From Planctomycetota bacterium (lineage in GTDB: Bacteria; Planctomycetota; UBA1135; UBA2386): a DNA stretch of 64,000 bases. The notes under the pieces are model-generated. The model had not been told where the DNA came from and searched no databases. It saw nothing but the letters and a program-made list of their open reading frames with translations. Position numbers and translations under genes: made by a program. The stretch lies in NCBI GenBank assembly GCA_014192625.1, contig BJHM01000005.1:1-64000 (forward strand), written 5' to 3'. Positions 17,854-26,760 of this stretch are shown here, one piece after another (positions within the stretch are counted from its first letter, which is position 1; the number at the start of each line of letters is the position of its first letter).

Positions 17854-18975
17854 GTGACTGACACACAAAAGATCACCGACCTGCCGATCGAAGGCTACGA
17901 GCGTGTGGTTCGCTGCACTGACACCGCTACCGGTTTGCACGCGATCATCTCGGTGCACGACACGACCTTGGGACCTGCCCTCGGCGGCTTGCGGATGTGG
18001 CCTTACGCCAATGAGGCGGACGCGCTGTTCGACGTAAAGCGACTCAGCCGTGGCATGACCTATAAGTCGGCCGTTGCCAAGACCGGGCTTGGCGGCGGCA
18101 AGGCGGTCATCATCGGCGATCCGAAGAAGATCAAGACCGAGGGGCTATACCTCGCCATGGGCCGCTGCATCGACGCGCTCGGTGGCAAATACATCACTGC
18201 CGAGGACGTGAATACCTCGATCGAGGACTTGGAAGTGGTGCGGCGCGCGACCAAATGGGTGACCGGCCTCGCACGTAAAAATTCTGGCAGCGGCAATCCG
18301 TCGCCATATACCGCCTACGGCGTGTTCCTCGGCGTTCGCGCTGCCCTCGGCTGGCAGTTTGGCAACGACTCACCCAAGGGCCGTACGGTTGTGATTCAAG
18401 GGGTGGGTGCTGTCGGCAGTGACTTGGCCCGTCGTTTGATCGAGGCGGGTGCCAAGGTTTACGCGGCCGATAAGAATCTCGAACGTCTGCAGCAGCTGCA
18501 AAAAGAGCTGGGCCTGATTCCGGTCGACGAGGACCGCGTCATGCAGATGAAGTGCGATGTATTCGCGCCCTGCGCGCTCGGCGCGATTATCACCGATGAG
18601 TCGATCCCTTTATTGCAGTGCTCGATTGTCGCTGGCGCTGCCAACAACCTGCTGCTGGAGCCGCGGCATGGCAAGGCGCTCGCCGATCGCGGCATCCTGT
18701 ATGCGCCTGATTACGTCATCAACGCAGGCGGCATCATCAATGTCTCGGTCGAGTTCAATGATGGCGGCTACGACGAGCAGGCCGCATTGACCAAGATCGA
18801 ACGCATTCCGCAGGCGCTGCGCGAACTTTGGACGATGGCCAAGGAAGACCGCATCCCGCCGAGCGACGCTGCCGATCGACTGGCAGATCGCATTCTCAGC
18901 GAGGCCCGTGGTGCCAAGAAGGCGGCATCTTGCGGTGCCCCGTACAAGGGTGTCCGCGGTAACGGTTGCTGTTGA
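17854..18975 (+). CDS. Leucine dehydrogenase (Glu/Leu/Phe/Val dehydrogenase family)
   Basis: NAD-dependent oxidative deamination of branched-chain amino acids is the family reaction. The 373 residues read from GTG at 17854 correspond to the usual 360-370. Visible are HDTTLGPALGGLRMW, TGLGGGKAVI with the catalytic Lys, EDVNTS with the proton-relay Asp, and a Rossmann GVGAVG. The frame is open to 17719, but that extension is low-complexity sequence next to the minisatellite, so the GTG was preferred. The C terminus ends with a Gly/Cys-rich RGNGCC. A terminator follows at 18987-19017. Substrate could also be valine or phenylalanine. Confidence 0.92.
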   Translation: MTDTQKITDLPIEGYERVVRCTDTATGLHAIISVHDTTLGPALGGLRMWPYANEADALFDVKRLSRGMTYKSAVAKTGLGGGKAVIIGDPKKIKTEGLYLAMGRCIDALGGKYITAEDVNTSIEDLEVVRRATKWVTGLARKNSGSGNPSPYTAYGVFLGVRAALGWQFGNDSPKGRTVVIQGVGAVGSDLARRLIEAGAKVYAADKNLERLQQLQKELGLIPVDEDRVMQMKCDVFAPCALGAIITDESIPLLQCSIVAGAANNLLLEPRHGKALADRGILYAPDYVINAGGIINVSVEFNDGGYDEQAALTKIERIPQALRELWTMAKEDRIPPSDAADRLADRILSEARGAKKAASCGAPYKGVRGNGCC

Positions 18976-18986
18976 TCGCGCCACCT

Positions 18987-19017
18987 CACTCGCAGCCCTT
19001 TGGTGCGGGTGATTTTT
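18987..19017 (+). terminator. Rho-independent terminator of the leucine dehydrogenase gene
   Basis: An 8-bp stem CACTCGCA/TGCGGGTG with one G-U pair, a 9-base loop, then ATTTTT. It starts 12 bp after the TGA at 18973-18975 and lies between this gene and the convergent GT-C gene. Confidence 0.75.
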
Positions 19018-19044
19018 GGCGTTTGGTGACCGTGCTCTAGAGGC

Positions 19045-20481
19045 TTAGTGCTGGTTTGGAGCTTGCACTGCGGCAGTCGCACCGGGCGACTTGTGATGAA
19101 TGCCCGTCAGGTTGCGCCAATCCAGCATCAGCAGCAGCGTCGGCCAGATGCCGGCGAGCAATAGTGCCCATGCTTGGTGCAGCGCGCCCAGGTCATGAGT
19201 GCCGGCAAAAACCAGATAGGACAACGGTCCCGTCCAAGCCAGTAGTTCGAGCACCCGGCTCAGCAGGGGCAGTTGTGTGAGCACGAACAGTGGCAGCCAC
19301 CAGAATTGATACCAGGGCGCAAAGTTTGGCATCAGCAACAGCACGAAGATGCTCATGCTGAGTGCGCCAAAGCGGCCGAATGAGGTGGCGTCTTTGCAGC
19401 GCTGCACGCCAGCAAGACAGACAAGTGTGAGTGCGACGAGGCCAATTAAGAGCGCGCCGTACTTTGCGAAATCGCCAAACATCTCGCCGAGCAGGCTTGG
19501 CAGCGAGCCTTGCGCTACGTGCTGCTGGGTTGTGATCCAGTCGAGCCCCTTTGGTCCAGACCACAACATTGAGTAACAGCCAAGCGTGACAGCAATGGCG
19601 AGTGCCGCGCCCAGCAGGAAAGACATGCGCTGCTTCTGCCAGCACGCAGTGATGAACAGCAGAAGTGACAACGGCGCCGAGCCGTGCTTCACGAGGATCA
19701 TTGCGCCGTAGGCGAGCGCGGTGGCAAAGAAGCGGCTCTTTGCGAGCGCTAGTCCCATTGCGGCGATGCCGAGCACGACGAACGCCTCATTGTGTGCCGA
19801 GCCGCAGCACTCAAGCAGGATCCATGGATTCCAGAGCCAGAGCACAAAGGTTCGGCGAGCGTCACGTTCGCTGCCGATCACGCGCATTGTTTGCAGCAGC
19901 AGGCCGCTGGTCGCGAGGTGGCAAAGTGCACACAGCAGCTTCCATGCGAAGATCGCAAGCCATGGTGAGCCAAACAGTGCTACCAGCCACTGAAGCGCGG
20001 CGGTGATCGGGCCATAAGGCATCAAATGGCCGGTCCACTCTGCGTGCCCTTTCGCGGCAAAGTCTGCCATCACAGGATCGGCAGTCAGGCTCTGTGCGCT
20101 TGTCGTGTATGGGTTGTGGCCGAGCACTGCGACATAGCCCCGGGCGACGTAATCAAAGACGTCCGAGCTGAGAAATGGCGGCGCTAGCAGAGCGAGCAAC
20201 GTCAACAGCGCCCCGCCCCGCCATAGAAAGCCGATCTCGAGGCTGCTCGCTTGCTGCACCGTGCGGCCAAACGCGATGCCCGCGGTCAAGGTGAACGCGA
20301 TGAGCCCGAGGGCCTCGAGCAGGTTTAGGGTCGAGTAAAAAAATTCTCCGTAGCGGTGCCCGTCGATAAACAAGTGGCGCACTGCGATCCCGATCAGCAG
20401 CACATGCGCGATTGCGGACAGCGTGATTAGTTTGCGACGCGGCCAGTCGGTGGGCAGCGGTAGATCGGCAAGCGATGTCAT
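19045..20481 (-). CDS. Polytopic membrane glycosyltransferase (GT-C, MptB/GT87-like)
   Basis: A 478-residue membrane protein with about twelve hydrophobic helices. The first extracytoplasmic loop carries SSDVFDYVARGYVAVLGHNP, the acidic-residue loop expected of polyprenol-phosphate-sugar-dependent GT-C enzymes such as the alpha-1,6-mannosyltransferases MptA/B. LWLWNPWILLE in a later loop is another shared feature. It would transfer a sugar from a polyprenyl phosphate carrier on the periplasmic face. The ATG overlaps the stop codon of the upstream GT4 gene by four bases (ATGA), so it is the last gene of a five-gene operon starting with tdh. Confidence 0.8.
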   Translation of the reverse strand: MTSLADLPLPTDWPRRKLITLSAIAHVLLIGIAVRHLFIDGHRYGEFFYSTLNLLEALGLIAFTLTAGIAFGRTVQQASSLEIGFLWRGGALLTLLALLAPPFLSSDVFDYVARGYVAVLGHNPYTTSAQSLTADPVMADFAAKGHAEWTGHLMPYGPITAALQWLVALFGSPWLAIFAWKLLCALCHLATSGLLLQTMRVIGSERDARRTFVLWLWNPWILLECCGSAHNEAFVVLGIAAMGLALAKSRFFATALAYGAMILVKHGSAPLSLLLFITACWQKQRMSFLLGAALAIAVTLGCYSMLWSGPKGLDWITTQQHVAQGSLPSLLGEMFGDFAKYGALLIGLVALTLVCLAGVQRCKDATSFGRFGALSMSIFVLLLMPNFAPWYQFWWLPLFVLTQLPLLSRVLELLAWTGPLSYLVFAGTHDLGALHQAWALLLAGIWPTLLLMLDWRNLTGIHHKSPGATAAVQAPNQH

Positions 20482-21614
20482 CGAACAATCTCACGGTAAG
20501 TGGCGAGCACGCTTTCTGCCGTGCGTTGCCAGGTAAAGGTGCGGGCGCGCGCAATTGCTGCGGGGCGGATTTTGTCGAAGTCAGAGCGATGGGCGAGCGC
20601 GTGCTCGATGGTGTGCGCCATCGACTCGATTGAGTTTGGATCGAAGTAGTTTGCGTGATCTGCGCCGGCCTCGGGCATTGCAGAAGTATTGCTCGCCGCC
20701 ACTGGCGTGCCGAGCACTAACGACTCAATGACAGGAATGCCAAATCCTTCGATGAGGCTCGGATACACGGTCAACTCGGCGCCGGCATAGAGCGCGACGA
20801 GCTCGCTGCGATCGATATACGGCAGGATGCGGACTCGATCGCCGCACCCGGCCTGTGCAGCGCGTTCGCGGAAGCGATCGGCTTCTCTGCCTAGGCCAGA
20901 GACCAGCAACAGCGGTGGAATGTTGGCGCCGCGCGCGCACAGTTGGCCCCATGCGATAAGCATGCGGCCGGTGTTTTTTCTTTCGAGGACGGCGCCCGGC
21001 GAGAAGACGTAACGCTGGCCGCTCGCGTATTTGGTGCGAATGAGATCTGCGGCACCCGAGGGTGCGCCGGCGAGAAACTCAGGATGCACGCCATTCAGGC
21101 TCAGTCGCACCTTTGCCGGATCGCAGCCATAGCGCTCGCAGATGTCCCGCTTGGACCACTCGCTGACGGTGAGAATGATCGCTGCATCGCGCACGACCCG
21201 CTTTGTGACGTCGCGCGCATAGCGCACGAACGGGTCGTCAATGTCGTCCGGCCAATAGGTGACGATCACGTCGTGCAGCGTTACTACCATCGGTGCGCCG
21301 CCGGGAATGAACCGGAGGCGCGGCGGGAGCGTGTTGTAGGTGCCGTGGTAGATGTCGAGCCGGTCGCGCCGAATGCGAAAGGGCATCTGCAATCGCTCCC
21401 ACAGGCGAGCGCGATCACCGCGGATGTCGGTGTGCACGGTGCGCATGTTGGACGGGATGTCGAGCGATCCGGTCTTGTGCGGCAGTTGGTGGTAGAGCAG
21501 GAACTCGTCGTTGCCCGCCAGCGCACCAAACTCGCGCATCAGGTGGCGAACATACAGTCCGATGCCGCGCGGTTCGTCGCGGAAGGCTTCGCGTGCGTCG
21601 AGTCCGATGCGCAT
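20478..21614 (-). CDS. Glycosyltransferase family 4
   Basis: A 378-residue GT-B enzyme. It starts MRIGLDAREAF with a GIGLYVRHL motif typical of mannosyl or rhamnosyl transferases of exopolysaccharide loci, contains VVTLHDVI, VLTVSEWSKRDI and the C-terminal donor site YPSLIEGFGIPVIESL with the EX7E pattern. It begins 10 bp after the methionine aminopeptidase gene ends and its stop overlaps the GT-C gene start, so it is transcribed with both. The nucleotide sugar and acceptor cannot be assigned. Confidence 0.92.
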   Translation of the reverse strand: MRIGLDAREAFRDEPRGIGLYVRHLMREFGALAGNDEFLLYHQLPHKTGSLDIPSNMRTVHTDIRGDRARLWERLQMPFRIRRDRLDIYHGTYNTLPPRLRFIPGGAPMVVTLHDVIVTYWPDDIDDPFVRYARDVTKRVVRDAAIILTVSEWSKRDICERYGCDPAKVRLSLNGVHPEFLAGAPSGAADLIRTKYASGQRYVFSPGAVLERKNTGRMLIAWGQLCARGANIPPLLLVSGLGREADRFRERAAQAGCGDRVRILPYIDRSELVALYAGAELTVYPSLIEGFGIPVIESLVLGTPVAASNTSAMPEAGADHANYFDPNSIESMAHTIEHALAHRSDFDKIRPAAIARARTFTWQRTAESVLATYREIVR

Positions 21615-21624
21615 CGCGGCTGCG

Positions 21625-22533
21625 TCAGCTCTCTTTTAGGCGCGTGATGACCTCGGCGCCGTCTTCGCTGATGAAGATCGTGTGTTCGCTTTGCGCCACG
21701 CGCACGCCTTCGCGCTCGCATAGCGGCGGGAACAGGTGGATCAAACCCTTCTTGTCGAGGATCTCGATCGCCTCGTTGACTCGCCTGGCATCGCGCAGGC
21801 CGGAGATCAGCTGGCGACGCGCGAACGGTAGGCCCTCGGTCACTGCTACCGCAGCCACGATGTCGGCGGCGACGTTGTCCTTTGGCCGGATCTCGCGGCG
21901 CAGCATGAACACCTCGGGCGTCCCCTGCTCAGTGATTTGACCGCGGCCGTCACAAACGAACGGCTCACAGGCGATGGTCATATTGGCCCGCAGTCGAGCA
22001 GCCTTGGGGTCGGGATAGTTGGGCACAGCTGGCGCGCAGTGGATCACGTAGCGCGCGACCCCGTGGCCGGTCAGGTTGTAGACCGGGTTAAAGCCAAGCT
22101 CCTTGACCGTCGATTCGATGACGCGCCCGACTTCGGTCAGCGACACTCCAGGGCCCATGACCGAGATGGCATTGTCCAACGCCATGCGGCTGGCGGCCAC
22201 CAGCAGTGAGTTCTCGCCGTCGCGCAGATCGACCGTCGTCGCATTGTCGGTGACGTAGCCATCCACCTGCGTGCCGAGGTCAAGTTTGATGATGTCGTTG
22301 GGCTTCACTTCGGTGACATCGCCGGGAGCCGAGCAGTAGTGCGCGGCGATGTGGTTGCGCGACAGTTGCGCTGGAAACGCGGGCTTCCCGCCCATGTCAA
22401 GGATCACCTGCTCGCAGGCGCGCGCGATGTCTTCCAGGCGTGCGCCTGGCTTGATCATTACTTTGCCGTGGGCCAGCGCGGTGGCGGAGATGCGGCCGGC
22501 ACGGCGCAGAGTTTCTAAATCGACAGGGCGCAT
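21625..22533 (-). CDS. map: Methionine aminopeptidase, type II (archaeal/eukaryotic type)
   Basis: Removes the N-terminal Met from nascent proteins. The five metal ligands are all present: Asp85 (KLDLG), Asp96 (VTDN), His157 (LTGHG), Glu190 (ACEPF) and Glu283 (QSEHT). Ninety-two residues separate Glu190 from Glu283, against about 30 in E. coli type I, and the intervening sequence (LPFARRQLISGL, EILDKKGLIHLFPP) is the helical insertion that defines type II enzymes of archaea and eukaryotes. It resembles the archaeal enzymes to the C terminus. It starts two bases after the kbl stop, in the tdh-kbl-map-GT4-GT-C operon. Whether the genome also encodes a type I enzyme is not visible. Confidence 0.93.
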   Translation of the reverse strand: MRPVDLETLRRAGRISATALAHGKVMIKPGARLEDIARACEQVILDMGGKPAFPAQLSRNHIAAHYCSAPGDVTEVKPNDIIKLDLGTQVDGYVTDNATTVDLRDGENSLLVAASRMALDNAISVMGPGVSLTEVGRVIESTVKELGFNPVYNLTGHGVARYVIHCAPAVPNYPDPKAARLRANMTIACEPFVCDGRGQITEQGTPEVFMLRREIRPKDNVAADIVAAVAVTEGLPFARRQLISGLRDARRVNEAIEILDKKGLIHLFPPLCEREGVRVAQSEHTIFISEDGAEVITRLKES

Positions 22534-22535
22534 GA

Positions 22536-23723
22536 CTAGCGGATTACTCCAAGTGCTCTGCCGACTTTGGCAAACGCGGCGACGGCAAACTCTAGCTGCG
22601 GGATCTCGTGCGCGGCGCTGATTTGGACGCGGATGCGCGCCTTGCCTTTTGGCACGACTGGAAAGCAGAAGCCAATCACGTAGACACCTTCTTCGAGCAT
22701 CCTGCGCGCCATCTCTACGGCCAGCGTGGCCTCGCCGAGCATGATCGGACAGATCGGGTGTTCGCCTGGCACGACCGCGAAGCCGGCCTCGGTGATTGCC
22801 GCGCGGAAGAACTTGGTGTTGCGCGCGAGCTTGTCACGCAGCGCCGTGGTCGCCGACAGCATGTTGAGGCAAGCAATCGTGGCGCCGGTGATCGCTGGCG
22901 CGAGTGTGTTGGAGAACAGGTAGGGCCGGCTGCGATTGCGCAGCAGCTGAATGATCTCCTGCTTGCCAGTGGTGAAGCCACCAGCTGCGCCGCCGAGCGC
23001 CTTGCCGAGCGTCGAGGTCATCACGTCGATGCGGTGTTGCACGCGATGAAACTCGGGCGTGCCGCGCCCGGTTGGGCCGAAGAAGCCGGTCGCGTGGCTG
23101 TCGTCCACCATCACCATCGCGCCATATTTTTCGGCGAGGTCGCAGATCTCGGGCAGCTTGGCGATGTAGCCATCCATCGAGAACACGCCGTCGGTTGCGA
23201 TCAAGCGCGAACGGCAGCCTTGCGCCGCCTTCAGGTGTTGCTCCAACTCCTGCATGTCGCCGTTCTGGTAGCGAAAGCGCTGGGCCTTGCTCAGTCGGAT
23301 GCCGTCGATGATCGAGGCGTGGTTGAGCGAGTCGCTGATGATCGCGTCCTGCTCGCCCATCAGGGTCTCAAACAGGCCGCCGTTGGCATCGAAGCAGGAC
23401 GAGTAAAGGATCGTGTCCTCGGTGCCGAGGAACGTGCTGACCTTTTGCTCAAGCGTCTTGTGGATGTCTTGCGTGCCACAGATGAAGCGCACGCTCGCAA
23501 GGCCAAGGCCGTGCGACTGGATCGCGGCCGCGGCCGCCGTGCGCAACCCGGCGTCATTGGCGAGACCGAGGTAGTTGTTGGCGCACAGGCACAGCGCGTC
23601 CTTGCCGTTGCTCTTGATCAGCGCGCCCTGCGGGCTTTGGAGAACACGCTCTTCCTTCCAAAGCCCTTGGCTTTTGATGTCTGCGAGTTCGCTGCGGAAC
23701 CGGTCACGATCTTGGTCAAACAT
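22536..23723 (-). CDS. kbl: Glycine C-acetyltransferase (2-amino-3-ketobutyrate CoA ligase)
   Basis: PLP enzyme that splits 2-amino-3-oxobutanoate with CoA into glycine and acetyl-CoA. The 395 residues match the family length. Diagnostic parts are CANNYLGLA near residues 48-56, [40 protein letters not shown] and the PLP-lysine motif [13 protein letters not shown]. It follows tdh by 18 bp and supplies the second step of the threonine dehydrogenase pathway. A 508-codon plus-strand frame over the same DNA is an antisense shadow. Confidence 0.97.
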   Translation of the reverse strand: MFDQDRDRFRSELADIKSQGLWKEERVLQSPQGALIKSNGKDALCLCANNYLGLANDAGLRTAAAAAIQSHGLGLASVRFICGTQDIHKTLEQKVSTFLGTEDTILYSSCFDANGGLFETLMGEQDAIISDSLNHASIIDGIRLSKAQRFRYQNGDMQELEQHLKAAQGCRSRLIATDGVFSMDGYIAKLPEICDLAEKYGAMVMVDDSHATGFFGPTGRGTPEFHRVQHRIDVMTSTLGKALGGAAGGFTTGKQEIIQLLRNRSRPYLFSNTLAPAITGATIACLNMLSATTALRDKLARNTKFFRAAITEAGFAVVPGEHPICPIMLGEATLAVEMARRMLEEGVYVIGFCFPVVPKGKARIRVQISAAHEIPQLEFAVAAFAKVGRALGVIR

Positions 23724-23741
23724 GGTGCTGCCCCTTATGAC

Positions 23742-24818
23742 CTAGCGTGGTTTGCCTTGCGGGTAGAGAACGACCTTTTGCTCAAGGCCTTTACCAAATC
23801 GATCGATGCCGGTGCCGAATTGTTCGAGTGGCAACTCGGCGCTGATCAGATGCGAGATGTCCATGCCGGAGTTGATCAGCTCGAGCATCTGTTCCCACGT
23901 GCGATACATCTCACGGCCGATCACTGCGTGCAGGGTGAGGCCTTTGAAGATGAAGTTCTTGCTGAACTTCTCAATCGTCACGTTGTCGCTCTTTGGCAGG
24001 CCAAGGTGGACGACGTGGCCGGCGGCGCGCGTCATGGCGATGGCGTTGTTGATGCCGACCGGATGACCGCTGATCTCCAGCGCAACGTCGACGCCGCCGC
24101 GCGTTTCGCCGAGGATCGCCTCCACTGGCTTTAGGCGGCCATCGAGGACGGTCACCTTGTGGCTGATGTTGCGCCGCGCAACCCACTCACGAGCGCGATT
24201 GAGTGCATGGTCGGCGACGTCAATCAGGAAGATATGGCGTGCACCGATGAAGCTTGCGACCTCGCCGCACATCGCGCCGATCGGTCCGTAGCCGATGATC
24301 GCAACGGTCTTGCCATCGATCGGCACCTTCATCGTCGTATGCACGGCATTGCCGAGCGGATCGAGGATGGCGGCTACCTGCACCGGCAGCTTGGCCGGCA
24401 GCTTCACTACGTTGCTCGCCGATACCACCACGAACTCAGCGAACGCGCCGTTTAGGCTGATGCCGCGGATCTTGCTGCTCATGCACGCGTGAAATGCGCC
24501 GTCGCGGCACGCGGGGCACTCGTAGCAGACCTCGTGCATCTCGGCGCTCACGTAGTCGCCGAGTGCGAGTTGTTTGGGGTCAACGCCGTGCCCGAGCTTG
24601 TCGATATGGCCGCAGAACTCGTGCCCGAGCGTGACGGGTGGCGCGATGATCCCGTTCATCGAAGGATCACCCGCGCAGATGTGCACATCCGTGCCGCAGA
24701 TGCCGGATGCCAAAACTCGGATCCGGACTTCCTTCGGCGCCGGTTCGGGCACTTCGAGGTCGTTGCGGAGGCGATACTGACCAGGCGAGGTCAGCTGGAT
24801 GCCTTTCATCAGGGTCAT
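23742..24818 (-). CDS. tdh: L-threonine 3-dehydrogenase
   Basis: Zinc-dependent, NAD-linked oxidation of threonine to 2-amino-3-oxobutanoate. The 358-residue product shows the catalytic zinc site GICGTDVHI and GHEFCGHI, a four-Cys structural zinc loop (CYECPACRDGAFHAC), and the Rossmann segment IIGYGPIGAMCG. The downstream region LGLPKSDNVTIEKF is like that of E. coli Tdh. The start at 24818 (or ATG at 24809) was chosen because the upstream extension of 120 codons has no family similarity. It is the first gene of the operon; kbl follows, so threonine is converted to glycine plus acetyl-CoA. Confidence 0.96.
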   Translation of the reverse strand: MTLMKGIQLTSPGQYRLRNDLEVPEPAPKEVRIRVLASGICGTDVHICAGDPSMNGIIAPPVTLGHEFCGHIDKLGHGVDPKQLALGDYVSAEMHEVCYECPACRDGAFHACMSSKIRGISLNGAFAEFVVVSASNVVKLPAKLPVQVAAILDPLGNAVHTTMKVPIDGKTVAIIGYGPIGAMCGEVASFIGARHIFLIDVADHALNRAREWVARRNISHKVTVLDGRLKPVEAILGETRGGVDVALEISGHPVGINNAIAMTRAAGHVVHLGLPKSDNVTIEKFSKNFIFKGLTLHAVIGREMYRTWEQMLELINSGMDISHLISAELPLEQFGTGIDRFGKGLEQKVVLYPQGKPR

Positions 24819-25164
24819 GGAATGTGATGGGTGCGGAGGGCCGTGTATTCTGCGGTCGCGGTGGCGGCAGCGCCACAGCGGTGCCTTTGGCAGGGCGTGC
24901 GCGCGATAGCCTTCGTCACCGGCAGTCGCGATTGGCGCCCGGCTAAAAAGGCCAGGGTTAGTCGCGTCGACGATGCCAAGGCGCTTTGCGCAAGCGGCCG
25001 TGGTGCCGGTGTTTTTGCCAGGGGCTAGCAAGTGCCGCTGTGCTTTGGCGGCAGCCTGCACCGGCTCGGTCGCAAACCCGTTGCCAGGCACTGCGGCAGG
25101 CATCGTTGCCTTCCCGCGAGTTCTTTTGCAGTCGGCAAGGGGCGCTGCGGTAGAAAACTTGCCC
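24819..25164. other. Divergent intergenic region, 346 bp
   Basis: Lies between the divergent tdh operon and the lipoprotein gene at 25165. It should contain promoters for both directions, but no convincing sigma-70 boxes, riboswitch or repeat was identified. Frames crossing it are antisense or upstream shadows. Confidence 0.5.
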
Positions 25165-25575
25165 ATGTTGCTAAACAAGGTCCGTACTGGCCTGCTGTCA
25201 CTCGCTGTTGGGTCTGCCGCCTGTCACGTTGAGCCTCAGCCGTTGCCGCCGTATGCGGCGCGTCCGGTGGTTGAGTTGTCGCGCAGCGAGATCCTCAACG
25301 ACAACATCCGCATTGGCACGTTGGTCCAGTTGGCGATCGAGGACCCGCAAGGTGCGATCTGTTATTTCCGCGTCGAGGATTTGCGCGGTGCCTGGGTCGG
25401 ACACATCACCACCCTCGGCCGCTTTAGCAAGCGCATGCCGTTCCTTGATGATGAGCAGGACCTCGGACTCTGGCCGATGCAGAAGGGCATCGCCAAGTTA
25501 TTTGAAATCGAAGGTGCGGTCGATCTGAAGGAACTGCCGGTGGCGGTGCCCGCTACTTTTAGGAAAAACTCATGA
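25165..25575 (+). CDS. Small predicted lipoprotein
   Basis: A 136-residue protein starting MLLNKVRTGLLSLAV with lipobox-like GSAAC, therefore probably exported and acylated at that Cys. The mature portion, starting HVEPQPLPPY, is about 115 residues long with alternating strand-like segments (TLVQLAIEDPQGAICYFRVE). No known family recognised. The stop overlaps the ATG of the thioesterase gene (ATGA at 25572-25575), so the two are co-translated; a functional link is an inference only. Confidence 0.75.
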   Translation: MLLNKVRTGLLSLAVGSAACHVEPQPLPPYAARPVVELSRSEILNDNIRIGTLVQLAIEDPQGAICYFRVEDLRGAWVGHITTLGRFSKRMPFLDDEQDLGLWPMQKGIAKLFEIEGAVDLKELPVAVPATFRKNS

Positions 25576-26060
25576 GCAACGAGCAACCCGCAACCCGCGT
25601 CGTTTCCGCCTCGAAGGTTGAGATGACGGAGATCGTTTTTCCGACCGATGCCAATCCGCTCGGCAATGTGATGGGCGGCCGCATCATGCAGTGGCTTGAT
25701 ATCTGCGCCGCGGTCTGCGCCGGTCGTCATGCCCGGACGCCGGTCGTTACCGCAAGCGTTGACAAGATCGACTTCCTAAATCCCGTGCCGGTCGGCGGGG
25801 TTGTTGTGCTGTTGGCGTCCCTAAACTTTACGGGTCGCACCTCGATGGAGGTGGGGGTCAAGGTCTGGCAGGAAGACCGCCTCACCGGCACGCGCAAGCC
25901 GGTGGCTTCTGCCTATTTGACGTTTGTCTCGCTCGATCCGCAGGCGCGGGTGCCGCGCGCGGTGCCGCAAGTGGTGCCCGAGACGGTCGAGGAAAAACGG
26001 CGGTTCGATGCGGCTAAAGGCCGAAGGGACTACCGCTTGAAGACCCGCGGCCTTGGCTGA
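25572..26060 (+). CDS. Acyl-CoA thioesterase (hotdog fold, YciA/ACOT-like)
   Basis: Hydrolyses acyl-CoA to fatty acid and CoA. The 162-residue hotdog-fold protein has the signature NPLGNVMGGRIMQWLDICAA, in which the Asp in WLD is the catalytic acid, and KIDFLNPVPVGG, the substrate-facing strand. A single hotdog domain fits the bacterial YciA subfamily better than the two-domain ACOT proteins. It is coupled to the upstream lipoprotein gene; the Clp-N gene follows after 95 bp. Confidence 0.92.
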   Translation: MSNEQPATRVVSASKVEMTEIVFPTDANPLGNVMGGRIMQWLDICAAVCAGRHARTPVVTASVDKIDFLNPVPVGGVVVLLASLNFTGRTSMEVGVKVWQEDRLTGTRKPVASAYLTFVSLDPQARVPRAVPQVVPETVEEKRRFDAAKGRRDYRLKTRGLG

Positions 26061-26155
26061 GTTACGGCCTGAACGGGGGCTAAATGTCGACAGATTGCTA
26101 GATTCCGAGGTCGCTGCTTTTCGCCGCCAAAATCGCGGCTAGATTCTCCGCCCCG

Positions 26156-26608
26156 ATGTTTCCAGACTTCTCAGATAAGACGGGCGCGGCTATCAAGCGC
26201 GCTGAATTGCTGGCCCAAGAACTGAAAGACGAGTCGGTTGCTACCGGCCATCTCATCTTTGGCCTGGCTGTAGACAAGAGCGTCTGCCTGCACCACATCT
26301 TCGCCGACCTCAATGTCGACCCGGACATGTTCTCGCTCTACGTGAAGTCGCTGACCCGCGAGCCGCCGGTGCCGAACGGCCCGTTCAATCGGCACGTCAT
26401 GACGGCGTTCCAGCGTGCCCGTGATGCGGCAAAGCAATTGGGCTGTGCCAAGGTCGAGCCGGAGCATCTCGCTTTGGCGCTCATGTCGGTCAAGTCCGGT
26501 TCCTGCTACGAGACGCTGAAAGAGTTCTCGATCGAGCCGACCTACATCACCGCGCTGATCATGCAGTCGATGGGGCTACCGCTGGAGCAGGCCCCCGAGT
26601 GGTTCTGA
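26156..26608 (+). CDS. Stand-alone Clp N-terminal (Clp_N) domain protein
   Basis: A 150-residue protein made entirely of the double four-helix Clp_N repeat: AIKRAELLAQELKDESVATGH in the first half, then VMTAFQRARDAAKQLGCAKV and VEPEHLALALMS in the second. No ATPase module follows, so it is not a fragment of ClpA/B/C on this DNA. Isolated Clp_N proteins (ClpS-binding or adaptor-like) occur in several phyla; a role in substrate delivery to Clp proteases is inferred. The start is ATG at 26156. A decayed H+-PPase fragment follows. Confidence 0.88.
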   Translation: MFPDFSDKTGAAIKRAELLAQELKDESVATGHLIFGLAVDKSVCLHHIFADLNVDPDMFSLYVKSLTREPPVPNGPFNRHVMTAFQRARDAAKQLGCAKVEPEHLALALMSVKSGSCYETLKEFSIEPTYITALIMQSMGLPLEQAPEWF

Positions 26609-26760
26609 TCGCAGGTGCCACGCGCGCTGTGACCGGCTAGGGAAGGTGTTCGATTTGGCGATCTAAGTGGCGCGCCAGGTGAAGGCCCCTTTGCTGCCTT
26701 GGTTTTCGTAGCAGCCGAACCTGCGCCATTTGGCAACGGGTTACTTTTTGTTGTAGGCCG

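Noticed and set aside
22608-24134. 508-codon plus-strand ORF
   Set aside because: It lies antisense to kbl and tdh, whose protein families and active sites are unmistakable; high-GC genes often keep the opposite strand open.
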